Assembly (NCBI RefSeq): GCF_000176155.1
Contig: NZ_ACZO01000005.1
Coordinates: forward strand, 124,001-188,000
Source: Vibrio metschnikovii CIP 69.14
Lineage (GTDB): Bacteria; Pseudomonadota; Gammaproteobacteria; Enterobacterales; Vibrionaceae
Reading direction: 5' to 3'
DNA: 64,000 bases
Of the stretch, positions 28,929-39,837 are shown piece by piece (the first letter of the stretch is position 1; the number at the start of each line of letters is the position of its first letter). Made by a program: the position numbers and the translations under genes. The notes under the pieces are model-generated. The model was not told the DNA's origin, did no database searches, and saw nothing but the letters and a program-made list of their open reading frames with translations.

Positions 28929-29798
28929 TCAACCAATTTTTCCGGATTCAATTAATTGCTGGAGTAAGGGTTGCACGATAAGTTCCATAGCAAAGCCCAT
29001 TTTGCCGCCAGGAACCACAATCGTGTTGTGACGCGACATAAACGAGCCATCAATCATTGCCAGTAAATAGGGATAATCGACATTCTTTATTCCGCGTAAA
29101 CGGATCACCACAAAGCTTTCATCTAAACTCGGGATGCCTTTCGCATTGAGAGGATTTGAGGTGTCGACCGTAGGCACTCGTTGAAAGTTAATGTGCGTAC
29201 GCGAAAACTGAGGGGTAATGTAATTCAGATAATCGTCCATTGAGCGAACGATAGAATCCATGACGGCTTCACGAGAATGGCCGCGGTCACGAGTATCGCG
29301 CACGTATTTTTGGATCCATTCCAAATTGACAATTGGAACCATGCCAATCAAAAAATCGACATGTTGCGCGACATTAATGTCACCATCGACCACTCCACCA
29401 TGTAAGCCTTCATAAAATAAGACATTGGTATCATCAGGCAACTGCTGCCAAGGTGTGAAGGTACCAGGCATCTGATTATAGGGGACGGCTTCATCAAAAG
29501 TATGCAGATAACGACGAATTTGTCCTGCGCCCGTTTTGCCATATTGGCGGAAAAAATCCTGCAGAGCAGGGAAGTCATTCGCTTGCGGACCGAAGTAGCT
29601 AATATGTCGACCTTGTTCTCTTGCTTTACGAATTTCAATATCCATTTCTGGACGAGTGAAGCGGTGGAAGCTATCACCTTCCACCCAAGCGGGTTTAATG
29701 TTCATCATATTGAACATTTTGCGGAAAGCTTCTGATGTGGTCGTTGTACCAGCGCCTGATGAACCGGTGACCGCAATAATGGGGTGTTTTGCTGACAT
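28929..29798 (-). CDS. prkB: Phosphoribulokinase-like protein PrkB
   Basis: The 289-residue protein has the P-loop VTGSSGAGTTTTS near residue 12 and segments of the phosphoribulokinase/uridine kinase family (WVEGDSFHRFTR, LFYEGLHGGV, IVNLEWIQKY). No RuBisCO is present, and the physiological role of PrkB in non-autotrophs is not established. I chose the ATG at 29798, giving MSAKHPIIAVTGSSG; an upstream start at 29831 would add 11 residues. The order yheS-yheT-yheU-prkB-crp matches E. coli. Confidence 0.92.
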   Translation of the reverse strand: MSAKHPIIAVTGSSGAGTTTTSEAFRKMFNMMNIKPAWVEGDSFHRFTRPEMDIEIRKAREQGRHISYFGPQANDFPALQDFFRQYGKTGAGQIRRYLHTFDEAVPYNQMPGTFTPWQQLPDDTNVLFYEGLHGGVVDGDINVAQHVDFLIGMVPIVNLEWIQKYVRDTRDRGHSREAVMDSIVRSMDDYLNYITPQFSRTHINFQRVPTVDTSNPLNAKGIPSLDESFVVIRLRGIKNVDYPYLLAMIDGSFMSRHNTIVVPGGKMGFAMELIVQPLLQQLIESGKIG

Positions 29799-29893
29799 GA
29801 CATACCTTGTCTGTTGATCCTTGAGGGGCAAAGCCCATGACTGGTTTCACTATATCATGGAAAAAACGCAGCAGAAAACGCCGATTTTTGCCG

Positions 29894-30103
29894 TCAGCGT
29901 GCGGTACTTTTGATATCGATCGTTTCGTGTAACTCAGAATAGACGATCATCGCTTGCCCACTGCGCAGTTGAGCGATGACTTGATCGATTTTGTCTTGTA
30001 AGCTGATTTCACTTTCACCGTAGTCAGTGCCTTCGCGTAATACAAACTCACGAATTAAATTGTCTAGAGTGTCACTGGCGATATGTTGCCAAGGAACGAT
30101 CAT
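29894..30103 (-). CDS. yheU: YheU family protein
   Basis: The 69-residue protein begins [20 protein letters not shown] and has the family's acidic helix region [12 protein letters not shown]. YheU is a small conserved gammaproteobacterial protein of unknown function. It lies between yheT and prkB on the minus strand, as in E. coli, where its length is 72. Identification is from sequence pattern and conserved order. Confidence 0.9.
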   Translation of the reverse strand: MIVPWQHIASDTLDNLIREFVLREGTDYGESEISLQDKIDQVIAQLRSGQAMIVYSELHETIDIKSTAR

Positions 30104-30183
30104 AAATACCTCATGATTTTATGAACTGATAATCTCTGTTTTACGATATTTTGCTGCCATATGACGCCAAATGACGCTAATTT

Positions 30184-31152
30184 TTATTTCTGTCGCCAAT
30201 TAGCGTAGTAACTCGGCAAAGCCTGCTCAAGCCAGAACCTAGGTTGACGTAAGCTGCCAGCTAAAAAACCAACATGGCCACCGTGTTCAAATAATTGGTA
30301 GTTAATCTGTGGGTTTAAAGGACCGCGCGGGATCACTGCTTCAGTCATAAACGGATCATCGGCAGCATGAATGATCAGCGTAGGGATAGTAATCGCGCCT
30401 AATTTCATGAGTCCTGAGCATTGTTGATAGTACTCTTGCGCATCTTTAAAGCCGTGTAGCGGTGCGGTGATCAAATCATCAAATTGATAGAGCTTGCTTA
30501 CTTGACGAATGGATTGCGTGGTTAAACCTAGCTCATTTTGTAGCAATGGGGCTTTTCTTAACGCATTATTTTTTAATGATGAGAGTAAATAACGGCGATA
30601 AATTTTTGAAAAGCCCTGTTCAATACGTTGCGAACACGCTGCTAAATCCAGTGGTGCGGAAATGATGGTTGCCGCATCGACAATCGGATCATCCCGATAG
30701 CACGCCAGATAGTTGACCAGCATATTACCGCCTAAAGAGACTCCAGTCGCAATGATGGTACGCTGAGGGAATTGCGCTCGTAGGTATTCAAGTACGAAAC
30801 GCGCGTCTTCCGTTTCACCCGAATGGTAAGCTCGAGCTAAGCGGTTGGGTTTTCCGCTGCAGCCTCGAAAATGCATCATCACCGATAGCCAACCATGTCG
30901 AGCAAACGCATCCATTAAGCCATTAGCATAAGGGCTATAAAAACTGCCTTCTAAACCGTGAAATAAGACAAAAATGGGTTTATCGACACCGGGGAAGGCT
31001 GGTTCACTCCATGCTAAATCAAGAAAATCGTTATCTGGCGTGGTTAAGGTTTGCCAAACCGGCGTAAAGCAAGCCGCTCGACGAATTAAGCGCGGTAGTA
31101 GGGTTTGTAAATGTGGGTTGGTTAATCCCTTCGCGGCAGTAAACGGCGACAT
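30184..31152 (-). CDS. yheT: Alpha/beta hydrolase YheT
   Basis: The 322-residue protein is an alpha/beta hydrolase of the YheT/ABHD1-3 group. It has FHGLEGSFYSPYANGL (oxyanion region), the nucleophile elbow GVSLGGNMLVNY, an acidic residue in HAADDPFM and a His in EHGGHVGFL, together a plausible Ser-Asp-His triad. Substrate is unknown, probably an ester. The ATG at 31152 has GAGG eight bases upstream; the in-frame TTG at 31164 is less likely. It is between yheU and the TIGR02444 gene, 25 bases from the latter. Confidence 0.92.
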   Translation of the reverse strand: MSPFTAAKGLTNPHLQTLLPRLIRRAACFTPVWQTLTTPDNDFLDLAWSEPAFPGVDKPIFVLFHGLEGSFYSPYANGLMDAFARHGWLSVMMHFRGCSGKPNRLARAYHSGETEDARFVLEYLRAQFPQRTIIATGVSLGGNMLVNYLACYRDDPIVDAATIISAPLDLAACSQRIEQGFSKIYRRYLLSSLKNNALRKAPLLQNELGLTTQSIRQVSKLYQFDDLITAPLHGFKDAQEYYQQCSGLMKLGAITIPTLIIHAADDPFMTEAVIPRGPLNPQINYQLFEHGGHVGFLAGSLRQPRFWLEQALPSYYANWRQK

Positions 31153-31177
31153 CAAAAACCTCAATTCTTTATGAGCA

Positions 31178-31648
31178 TCATGTTGGTTTTACCGGGGTAG
31201 AGAATAGAGAGATCAAATGCTCAGCGCCAAGTTGTCGACAGTAGCGCTCAGTCAACGCTAGGTCTTTGGTCGGGGATAATCGGAATCCCTGTACGCAGGC
31301 GATCAGCTCTGCTTGTTGCTGTTTTTCTAACCGCAATTCAAACTGTAGCGCTTCACGGTACAGTGTTTCTGATAGGTGAGACTTTAGTTTACGGCGCAAC
31401 TCACGAAAAGAGTGAACTAAGCTTTCTGAATGATTTAAACACGCCAATAAGCGTGGCCATTCTGAATCGTTAATACTGAGTTGTTGTTCGTCTAACCACT
31501 TGAGCAGCAAGAGTAAATTTACATTCCCCTGAAACTGGTTTTGCAGACACAAGCACGCTTCTTTCACTTCATTAACCGCATAATAGTCGAGGCTAAATTG
31601 CCATAAGCCTTCTAACGTTAATGATGAATGAGCGTGCGTTGGGATCAT
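31178..31648 (-). CDS. TIGR02444 family protein, function unknown
   Basis: The 156-residue protein begins MIPTHAHSSLTLEGLWQFSLDYY and is mostly helical, with VKEACLCLQNQF and NVNLLLLLKWLDE, typical of the TIGR02444/DUF2390 family found next to yheS in Vibrio and Pseudomonas. No catalytic motif is visible. Its start codon overlaps the yheS stop by one base (TAATG), so the two are translationally coupled. Function unknown. Confidence 0.82.
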   Translation of the reverse strand: MIPTHAHSSLTLEGLWQFSLDYYAVNEVKEACLCLQNQFQGNVNLLLLLKWLDEQQLSINDSEWPRLLACLNHSESLVHSFRELRRKLKSHLSETLYREALQFELRLEKQQQAELIACVQGFRLSPTKDLALTERYCRQLGAEHLISLFSTPVKPT

Positions 31649-33566
31649 TACTGAGTGAATTCCTGTTCCAGTTGTTCAAGATGTTCTTGCTCGGCCATCC
31701 AATCACTTTCTACTTGCTCAAGCGCGCTTTTTGCTGACGCTTGATTAGCAATCACTTCGGTTAATTGGGCTTTATTCTCTGCGTCATACAAACTGGCCTC
31801 AGAGAGATTTAACTCGGCTTGGGCGAGAATGGCATTCAATTTATCCATTTTCTCTTCTAACTGTGTCAATTTTTTGCGAATTGGCGCGGTTTGTTTACGA
31901 AAATCAGCTTCGCGACGTTTTTGCTCTTTTTTCGCCGCAGCACTGTTGGTGCTGTCTTTGACTGGTTGAGTCGCTTGAGCTTCTTTACGGGCAATTTTCT
32001 GTTGATCGGTTAGCCATTTGTAGTAATCGGTTAAGTCGCCATCAAAAGGAGCGACTTGCTGATCATGCACTAAGTACAGCTCGTCAGTGGTCGCGCGTAA
32101 TAGGTAGCGGTCATGACTGACGATAACCATTGCACCTTCAAGCTTTGTAAGGCAAAGGTTAGTGCTTGGCGCATGTCTAAATCTAAATGGTTGGTGGGTT
32201 CGTCCAACAACAACAGATTAGGTTTTTGCCACACAATCAGCGCCAGCACCAAACGGGCTTTTTCGCCACCGGAGAAAGGGGCCACTTTTTCTAGCGCTTT
32301 TTCACCCTGAAAACCAAAACTGCCTAAATAATTGCGCAGCTCAAGTTCGGTTTTATCCGGGGCAATTTGCATCATGTGCTGCAACGGCGTTTCTTGTGGG
32401 TGTAATGTTTCCAACTGATGCTGGGCAAAGTAGCCGATTTTCACGCCTTGAGAGTAAGTGAGATCGCCACTTTGCGGTTTCAGTTCACTGGAGAGCAGTT
32501 TAATTAATGTTGATTTACCCGCGCCATTACGACCTAGCAAACCAATTCGGCTACCCGGGACTAAGTTAAGACGAATCTTTTCGAGGATCAGCCGACCGTC
32601 ATATCCGGCGGCCACGTTATCCATCATTAAAATCGGATTAGGCAAGGCGGCAGGTTGACGAAACTCAAAGCTAAACGGGTTATCAAATTGCGCTGGTAAA
32701 ACTTGCTCCATTTTTTCCAGTGCTTTAATTCGGCTTTGTGCTTGGCGCGCTTTTGAGGCTTTATAGCGAAAGCGATCAATGTAGCTTTGCATATGTGCCA
32801 TCTGCTTTTGCTGTTTTTGATATTGCGCTTGTTGCTGCATTAGCTTTTGTGCGCGTTGCACTTCAAACGATGAGTAGTTACCGGTGTACTCATTGAGCTG
32901 TTGATTTTCAATATGAATAATCCGATTGACGATCGGGTCAAGAAAATCACGATCGTGAGAGATCAACAGTAGCGTACCAGGATAGCTCTGTAGCCAACGC
33001 TCAAGCCACATCACTGCATCTAAATCGAGGTGGTTAGTGGGCTCGTCGAGGAGCAATAAATCAGAGCGACAGATCAGCGCTTGGGCAAGGTTAAGACGCA
33101 TGCGCCAGCCACCAGAAAATTGGGTTAAATTCCAACTCATTTGTTGTTGACTGAAACCTAAACCATCCAGCAGTTCGGCAGCGCGCGCTTGAATGCTGTA
33201 ACCACCAATGGTTTCAATATGACCATGCAACTCGGCAACACGGGTGCCATTATCTTGCTGTTCTGCTTCACGGAGTTGTTGTTCTAAGCGACGATATTCT
33301 CGATCACCATCAATCACGTATTCTAAAGCTTGTCGCTCTAAAGCGGGCGTTTCTTGGGCAACCCAAGCCAACTCCCAGTGAGCCGGTTGATTAAATGAGC
33401 CGGCATCAATCGATAACTCCTCTTTCATTAATGCAAATAGTGTTGATTTACCACAGCCGTTTTTACCGACTAAACCGACTTTATCGCCGGGATGAATAGT
33501 GGCTGAGGTTTTATCAAGCAGCGGTTTTCCGCCACGGAGTAATTGAATGTCAGAGAAGATAATCAT
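31648..33566 (-). pseudogene. yheS: ABC-F ATPase YheS, interrupted by a one-base frameshift
   Basis: The whole 1919-base span encodes YheS, an ABC-F protein with two nucleotide-binding domains that acts on ribosomes. The first part (33566 to about 32145) has Walker A GLVGKNGCGKSTLF, signature FSGGWRMRLNLAQ, the second Walker A GLLGRNGAGKSTL, signature FSGGEKARLVLAL and LLLDEPTNHLDLDM. It then loses frame near 32141-32147, where the TTT at 32144-32146 (AAA on the coding strand) lies in the coding stretch TTACAAAGCTTGAAGG. The correct frame resumes at once with LEGAMVIVSHDRYLL and runs to the stop at 31648. 1919 bases plus one gives 639 residues, near E. coli YheS (637), so a single-base deletion explains everything. 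It may be a real mutation or a sequencing error. Confidence 0.88.
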
Positions 33567-33823
33567 AAAGAGTCGTGTCTAGTTAGCCGTGTATGTCGCC
33601 GCGAATAGTAGGAGTAATCTTGATCAATGTCGATGATTATACCGATTCGTTGATGGTCTTCCTAGGCGGTTCTCTATCGTTTAGCGACATTGGCTCGTTA
33701 CATGCTCGGCTATCGCTTGGTCGGCTTTAAGGCTACAATTTGTGTTACTGTTGAGCCGCTTACGATAAGGAAATCCGTTGGTTGCTCTATCGACCGTTCG
33801 CATCTATTAAAGAGAATCAAGGA

Positions 33824-34417
33824 ATGACCAAGGATAAGGATAAAGAGAACGCATCCTCCCATCATCAAGTGGGCACCGCCGATCGACCCAAGGTATTGGT
33901 TATTTACGCTCACCCCGACCCTGATCACTCGCTGGCTAATCGTCTGCTGATTGAACGAATTATCGCTTTGCCTCATGTTGAAGTGCTTGATCTGTACGCG
34001 ACCTATCCCGATTTTTTTATCGATGTGAATCAAGAGCATCAACGTTTACTGGAAGTTGATGTGATTGTCTTTCAACACCCGTTGTACATGTATTCGTGTC
34101 CTGCATTATTAAAAGAGTGGATTGATAAAGTGCTCGGTAAAGGTTTTGCCTTTGGACCAGAAAGTGCGCTGCAAGGTAAGTGTTGGCGAAGCGTGATCAC
34201 GACCGGTGGGCATCGAGAGGCTTTTAGTGCTGAGGGATACAATCGTTATCCATTGAGTGCAATTCTACAACCTTTTGAATTAACCGCCGCGTTATGTCGT
34301 ATGCGCTGGATTGATCCGTTAGTGATGTATTGGGCAAGGCACATCAGTGATGCTGAACGCAGGCAACATGCTGATCAGTATGTCGCTTGGCTAGAAGGGT
34401 TACGTCATGATGACTGA
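33824..34417 (+). CDS. kefG: KefG, ancillary quinone oxidoreductase of the KefB potassium efflux system
   Basis: KefG is a flavodoxin-fold NAD(P)H oxidoreductase that binds the KefB C-terminal domain and is needed for full efflux activity. The family start PKVLVIYAHPDPDHS follows 21 residues of basic/acidic leader, and VIVFQHPLYMYSCPALLKEW is strongly conserved. From the ATG at 33824 the product is 197 residues. The SD there is poor; an in-frame TTG at 33782, with AAGGA 10 bases upstream, would add 14 residues and is a real alternative. It overlaps kefB by 11 bases. Confidence 0.88.
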   Translation: MTKDKDKENASSHHQVGTADRPKVLVIYAHPDPDHSLANRLLIERIIALPHVEVLDLYATYPDFFIDVNQEHQRLLEVDVIVFQHPLYMYSCPALLKEWIDKVLGKGFAFGPESALQGKCWRSVITTGGHREAFSAEGYNRYPLSAILQPFELTAALCRMRWIDPLVMYWARHISDAERRQHADQYVAWLEGLRHDD

Positions 34418-36209
34418 TTGGCTGTCCAGTTCGGTGATTTTTTTGACGGCTGCCGTGGTCGCAGTACCGATTGCTCAACGTTTAGGGCTTGGGGCTATTT
34501 TGGGCTATTTACTCGCCGGGATTGTGATTGGTCCTTGGGGTTTTAAGCTTATCACTGATGTTAATGCGATTTTGAACTTTGCCGAATTTGGTGTGGTACT
34601 GCTGCTATTTTTGATTGGCTTAGAGCTAAACCCTAAGCGATTGTGGCAAATGAAAGGACCGATCCTTGGGCAAGGTGGGTCACAGATGTTAATCACCAGT
34701 AGCGTGATCGCGAGCGGTTTATGGATGTACGGTTTCTCTTGGCCAGTGAGTATCACGGTTGGGTTGATTCTTGCTCAATCATCGACGGCAATAGCGCTAC
34801 GTACCATTGATGAAATGCGGTTAACCTTAAGTGATACGGGACGCACGGTATTTGCCGTGTCGCTGTTTCAAGATTTAGCGGTTATTCCAACGCTCGCTTT
34901 AGTGGCCATTTTTGCCGGCCAAACAACGGGTGACAGCTTACCATTAATGTGGATGTTGGCAGGGGTAGCAGGGCTATTAATGGCTGGGCATTTCCTATTG
35001 CAGCCTTTATTTCGGTGGGTGGTGAATAGCCAAGTGCGCGAGCTATTTACCGTAGCCTCGCTATTGTTGGTGATTGCGATTGCCTTATTGATGGAAAAGC
35101 TGGGTTTGTCGATGGCCTTAGGGGCTTTTCTGGCAGGCATGCTGCTTGCGGAAAGTGAGTTTCGTCATGAGTTAAGTACAGCCATTGAGCCTTTTAAAGG
35201 CTTATTGTTGGGGCTATTTTTTATCGCCGTGGGCATGTCGGTTAATATCGACTTACTGTGGCAGGAGTGGTGGTTGGTCAGTCTACTGGTGATCGGGCTA
35301 ATCAGTGTCAAAATGGCGATCATGTATGGTTTAGCGCGTCTAGCTAAAGTGCGTTCGAAAGCACGCAGTCGCAGCGCGTTGATTTTGAGTCAAGGCGGAG
35401 AAATTGGTTTTGTCATTTTGACTGCCGCGACGGAGGGGCAATTATTCACGGCTAGTCAGTCAGCGTTGCTGGTTTTAGTGATCAGTGTCTCGATGATGAC
35501 GACCCCATTATTGCTCAAACTCCAAACCTTCTATTATAGCCAGACGTTAAATAGCCCTGAAGAGGAGCCTGACAACACGATTGGCCATCAAACTCCGCAA
35601 GTGATCATCGCTGGTTTTGGCCGCTTTGGACAGATCGTTGGCCGATTAATGTACGCCAATAAGATTAAAATTACCGTATTAGAGAGTGATGCCAGCCAAA
35701 TTAAACTGCTGCGTAAATATGGTTATAAGGTGTTTTATGGCGATGCGACCCACCTTGAACTGTTGCGCTCTGCGGGGGCTGCACAGGCAGAGGCGATAGT
35801 GATCTGTACCGATGAACCCGATGAAGTGATGCGGATTGTGACTTTGTGTCAACAGCACTTCCCACAATTAAAAATCTTAGCACGGGCGCGAAGTCGGGTA
35901 GAGGCCTATCAATTATTAAGCCACGGTATCGCAGGGCATTCTCGAGAGACGTTTCTTGGCGCTTTAGATTTAGGCCGCCAAGTGCTTGTGCAATTAGGCA
36001 TGCACCCTTATCAGGCGAAACGAGCAGAAGCGCACTTTCGGCGGTTGGATGTCACGATGCTTAAAGAATTATTGCCGCAGCACAGTGATGATAAAAACTT
36101 AACGTTACGGACTAAAGCGGCTCGTAAAGAGCTGGAAGAGATTTTTGGACGAGAGATGGCTAATGATCGTCAAGCTCGTGATTATTGGGAAAAACGTAGG
36201 ACGAAATAG
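34407..36209 (+). CDS. kefB: Glutathione-gated potassium/proton antiporter KefB
   Basis: The 600-residue protein has about twelve membrane segments of the CPA2 cation/proton exchanger family in its first 375 residues (ILGYLLAGIVIGPWGF, VVLLLFLIGLELNP), then a cytosolic RCK/TrkA-N domain starting near residue 400 (IIAGFGRFGQIVGRLM) that binds nucleotide and glutathione adducts. KefB protects against toxic electrophiles by acidifying the cytoplasm through potassium efflux. The pairing with kefG upstream supports KefB rather than KefC. It overlaps yheV by one base. Confidence 0.93.
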   Translation: MMTDWLSSSVIFLTAAVVAVPIAQRLGLGAILGYLLAGIVIGPWGFKLITDVNAILNFAEFGVVLLLFLIGLELNPKRLWQMKGPILGQGGSQMLITSSVIASGLWMYGFSWPVSITVGLILAQSSTAIALRTIDEMRLTLSDTGRTVFAVSLFQDLAVIPTLALVAIFAGQTTGDSLPLMWMLAGVAGLLMAGHFLLQPLFRWVVNSQVRELFTVASLLLVIAIALLMEKLGLSMALGAFLAGMLLAESEFRHELSTAIEPFKGLLLGLFFIAVGMSVNIDLLWQEWWLVSLLVIGLISVKMAIMYGLARLAKVRSKARSRSALILSQGGEIGFVILTAATEGQLFTASQSALLVLVISVSMMTTPLLLKLQTFYYSQTLNSPEEEPDNTIGHQTPQVIIAGFGRFGQIVGRLMYANKIKITVLESDASQIKLLRKYGYKVFYGDATHLELLRSAGAAQAEAIVICTDEPDEVMRIVTLCQQHFPQLKILARARSRVEAYQLLSHGIAGHSRETFLGALDLGRQVLVQLGMHPYQAKRAEAHFRRLDVTMLKELLPQHSDDKNLTLRTKAARKELEEIFGREMANDRQARDYWEKRRTK

Positions 36210-36409
36210 TGAGCACAAAAAAACGTTTTATTGCTGGAGCCAGTTGCCCAAATTGTAAAACACAAGACACACTGCGCTGGTGGATAGAGAATAATATTGA
36301 GCTGGTTGAGTGTGTAGAATGTGATTACGCAGAGCAACGTAAACCGCAATCGGTAGAAAAAAGCCAACATGCTACTGAGCAAATGATTGGGATTTTTAAA
36401 CCAGAATAA
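36209..36409 (+). CDS. yheV: YheV family zinc-ribbon protein
   Basis: The 66-residue protein starts MSTKKRFIAGASCPNCKTQD from a GTG at 36209 that overlaps the kefB stop by one base. Two CxxC pairs (CPNC near residue 13 and CVEC near residue 35) form a probable zinc ribbon. YheV is a small conserved protein of unknown function found after kefB and before slyX/slyD, as here. Translational coupling to kefB is likely. Confidence 0.9.
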   Translation: MSTKKRFIAGASCPNCKTQDTLRWWIENNIELVECVECDYAEQRKPQSVEKSQHATEQMIGIFKPE

Positions 36410-36498
36410 TTGAGTTTCAGTGTATAATCTTCATAATATTGCTCATCTCTCTCTTAATCTGAGATGAGCAAAACAAAACCAACCTCCTTGGAGCCGTT

Positions 36499-37089
36499 AT
36501 GAAAATTGAAAAAAACATGGTTGTGAGCATTGCCTACCAAGTAAAAATGGAAGATGGCGTGGTCGTAGACCAATCAACAGTGGAAGCCCCACTGGAGTAT
36601 CTACATGGTCACAACAACCTAATCACTGGTCTTGAGCGTGAGCTAGAAGGTAAAGTTATCGGTGATAAATTTAGCGCTACTGTCGCACCAGAAGATGCTT
36701 ACGGTGAACACAGTGATGCGCTAGTACAACGTGTTCCTGCGGATGTTTTCCAAGGTGTGGATGAGTTGGAAGTCGGTATGCGTTTCTTAGCTGATACCGA
36801 TCAAGGTCCTATCCCTGTTGAGATCACCGAAGTCGATGGTGATGAAGTGGTGGTTGATGGTAACCACATGTTAGCCGGCCAGACCTTGACGTTTGATGTT
36901 GAAGTGATTGCGCTACGTGAAGCGACAGCTGAAGAGCTTGAGCATGGTCACATTCATCATGCTGGTGGCTGTGGTCACGACCATGGGCATGACCACGATC
37001 ACGATGGTTGCTGCGGTGGCGAAGGTCATCACCATCATGGACAAGAAAAAGAAGGCTGCTGTGGTGGCGGTAGCTGCGGCTCTCATTAA
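36499..37089 (+). CDS. slyD: FKBP-type peptidyl-prolyl isomerase and metallochaperone SlyD
   Basis: The 196-residue protein begins MKIEKNMVVSIAYQVKM and has the FKBP core with an inserted-in-flap chaperone domain (about residues 70-130), then a His/Cys-rich tail from about residue 150 with clusters such as HDHGHDHDHDGCCGG and GHHHHGQEKEGCC. The tail binds nickel and other divalent metals. E. coli SlyD is also 196 residues. SD is CTTGGAG. The tail contains roughly 17 histidines and 7 cysteines in 40 residues. Confidence 0.96.
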   Translation: MKIEKNMVVSIAYQVKMEDGVVVDQSTVEAPLEYLHGHNNLITGLERELEGKVIGDKFSATVAPEDAYGEHSDALVQRVPADVFQGVDELEVGMRFLADTDQGPIPVEITEVDGDEVVVDGNHMLAGQTLTFDVEVIALREATAEELEHGHIHHAGGCGHDHGHDHDHDGCCGGEGHHHHGQEKEGCCGGGSCGSH

Positions 37090-37175
37090 TCGATAGCCAA
37101 AGATAACTTATTACGATGGAAACGAGCGGCTAAGACCGATTGGTATTCGGAAATCGTGTAAGTTTGTCGATATTG

Positions 37176-37210
37176 AAAGCGTTAACTGTTCTGCGGTTAG
37201 CGCTTTTTTT
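37176..37210 (+). terminator. Terminator between slyD and iaaA
   Basis: AAAGCGTTAAC (37177-37186) pairs with GTTAGCGCTTT (37196-37206) with one mismatch, followed by a T run to 37210. It ends only 15 bases before the iaaA ATG, so iaaA expression requires read-through or a start site inside this region. Confidence 0.75.
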
Positions 37211-37224
37211 AAAGGAACTCTACG

Positions 37225-38166
37225 ATGAAATCTCCCTTTGCAATCGCCATTCATGGCGGAGCTGGCACTATCTTGCGTGAGCAGATGAGCGCTTCACTGC
37301 AGCAAGAAATAACCCAAACCTTAGAGGCGGCGGTGCGCGCGGGACATCAGCACTTAGAGCAAGGCGGCGATGCGCTAGATGCGGTTGTCGCTGCTGTTAC
37401 TTTACTTGAAGATTCGCCGTTGTTTAATGCTGGCAAAGGCTCCGTCTTGACTCATCAAGAAATGGTTGAGATGGATGCCGCGGTGATGGATGGTCAACAA
37501 CGGCGCGTTGGCGCGATTGCTGGGGTAAAACACATCAAAAATCCGGTTGTTCTGGCGAGAGATGTGCTGTTGCACAGTGAGCATGTATTTTTGATTGGGG
37601 AAGGAGCAGAAGCCTTTGCTTTTGCGCAGGGGCATACGTATACCGAACAGGACTATTTTTTTACTGAGCGACGTTATGAGCAATTATTAGCCATGAAAGC
37701 CAGTGATCAAACGGCGTTATCTGAATCGGTTTATCCAGATGATAAGAAATATGGCACCGTGGGTGCGGTTGCGCTCGATCAACAGGGTAATTTGGCGGCG
37801 GCGACCAGTACAGGTGGCATCAGCAACAAGCGCTATGGACGCGTCGGGGATTCGCCGATCATTGGCGCAGGTACGCTGGCTGAAAATGGTAATGTGGCTA
37901 TCTCAGCCACTGGAGTGGGTGAATATTTTATTCGCTATCAGGTAGCGGGAGAAGTCGCCGCTCGAATGCGGTATCTGCAACAAGACCTCGTCACCGCCTG
38001 TGAGACGGTCATTCAAGGTGAACTCAAGCAAGTGGGAGGAGAGGGCGGATTGATCGCTATTGATCAACAGGGCCACATTCACTTTGCGATGAACAGTTCC
38101 GGCATGTATCGCGCGGCGATTGACTGTGATGGGGTTTGTTCGGTAAAAATTTATGCTGATGAATAA
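37225..38166 (+). CDS. iaaA: Isoaspartyl peptidase/L-asparaginase (plant-type, Ntn hydrolase)
   Basis: The 313-residue protein begins with AIAIHGGAGTILREQM and has the conserved GTVGAVALDQQGNLAAATSTGG, in which the Thr of GTVGAV becomes the N-terminal nucleophile after self-cleavage. It hydrolyses beta-aspartyl dipeptides and asparagine. The symbol follows E. coli IaaA (321 residues). SD is AAAGGAAC. It is followed by a terminator hairpin directly before purA. Confidence 0.9.
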   Translation: MKSPFAIAIHGGAGTILREQMSASLQQEITQTLEAAVRAGHQHLEQGGDALDAVVAAVTLLEDSPLFNAGKGSVLTHQEMVEMDAAVMDGQQRRVGAIAGVKHIKNPVVLARDVLLHSEHVFLIGEGAEAFAFAQGHTYTEQDYFFTERRYEQLLAMKASDQTALSESVYPDDKKYGTVGAVALDQQGNLAAATSTGGISNKRYGRVGDSPIIGAGTLAENGNVAISATGVGEYFIRYQVAGEVAARMRYLQQDLVTACETVIQGELKQVGGEGGLIAIDQQGHIHFAMNSSGMYRAAIDCDGVCSVKIYADE

Positions 38167-38263
38167 ACGCGGAGATGCCTTCTGAGTGTCAGGTTGATTT
38201 TCATCAGTGTCTCACTACTGGCGACTGGCAATTGCCACGCGTTTAAAAAATAACTGCAAGTCG

Positions 38264-38290
38264 AAGGATTCGGTGCTAGAATCCTTTTTT
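38264..38290 (+). terminator. Terminator-like hairpin in the iaaA-purA gap
   Basis: AAGGATTC (38264-38271) pairs perfectly with GAATCCTT (38279-38286) around GGTGCTA, followed by TTTT. It ends about 23 bases before the purA ATG. That leaves too little room for an independent promoter downstream, so it may be an attenuator in the purA leader as well as the iaaA terminator. Confidence 0.75.
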
Positions 38291-38292
38291 AA

Positions 38293-39612
<1,320 letters not shown>

Positions 39613-39643
39613 TTTTTTGATTCGTTTGACGATTTCTCTATTT

Positions 39644-39672
39644 AAAAAGCTGGCGCTTCGCCAGCTTTTTTT
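39644..39672 (+). terminator. Terminator after purA
   Basis: AAAAAGCTGGCG (39644-39655) pairs with CGCCAGCTTTTT (39659-39670) around a three-base loop and runs into T. A strong rho-independent terminator. Confidence 0.9.
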
Positions 39673-39837
39673 ATGCCTCATTCTTCATACTCTTAGTCTT
39701 GGTGGCAAAAAGTTGCCGCAAAGAGGCAATTTATCCTAAAGTGAATGCTAGGGCTGCCGATACAAGAATCAAGCCGAGCCCTTGCGCGCTGTCGCGCTAT
39801 ACTAGTATGGCTATCGGATTCAACCAAGAGTGCAAGT

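Noticed and set aside
31648..32130. A separate small gene starting MVIVSHDRYLL
   Set aside because: It is the C-terminal part of yheS after the frameshift, with the standard SHDR segment following the second ABC signature; no independent SD supports a start here.
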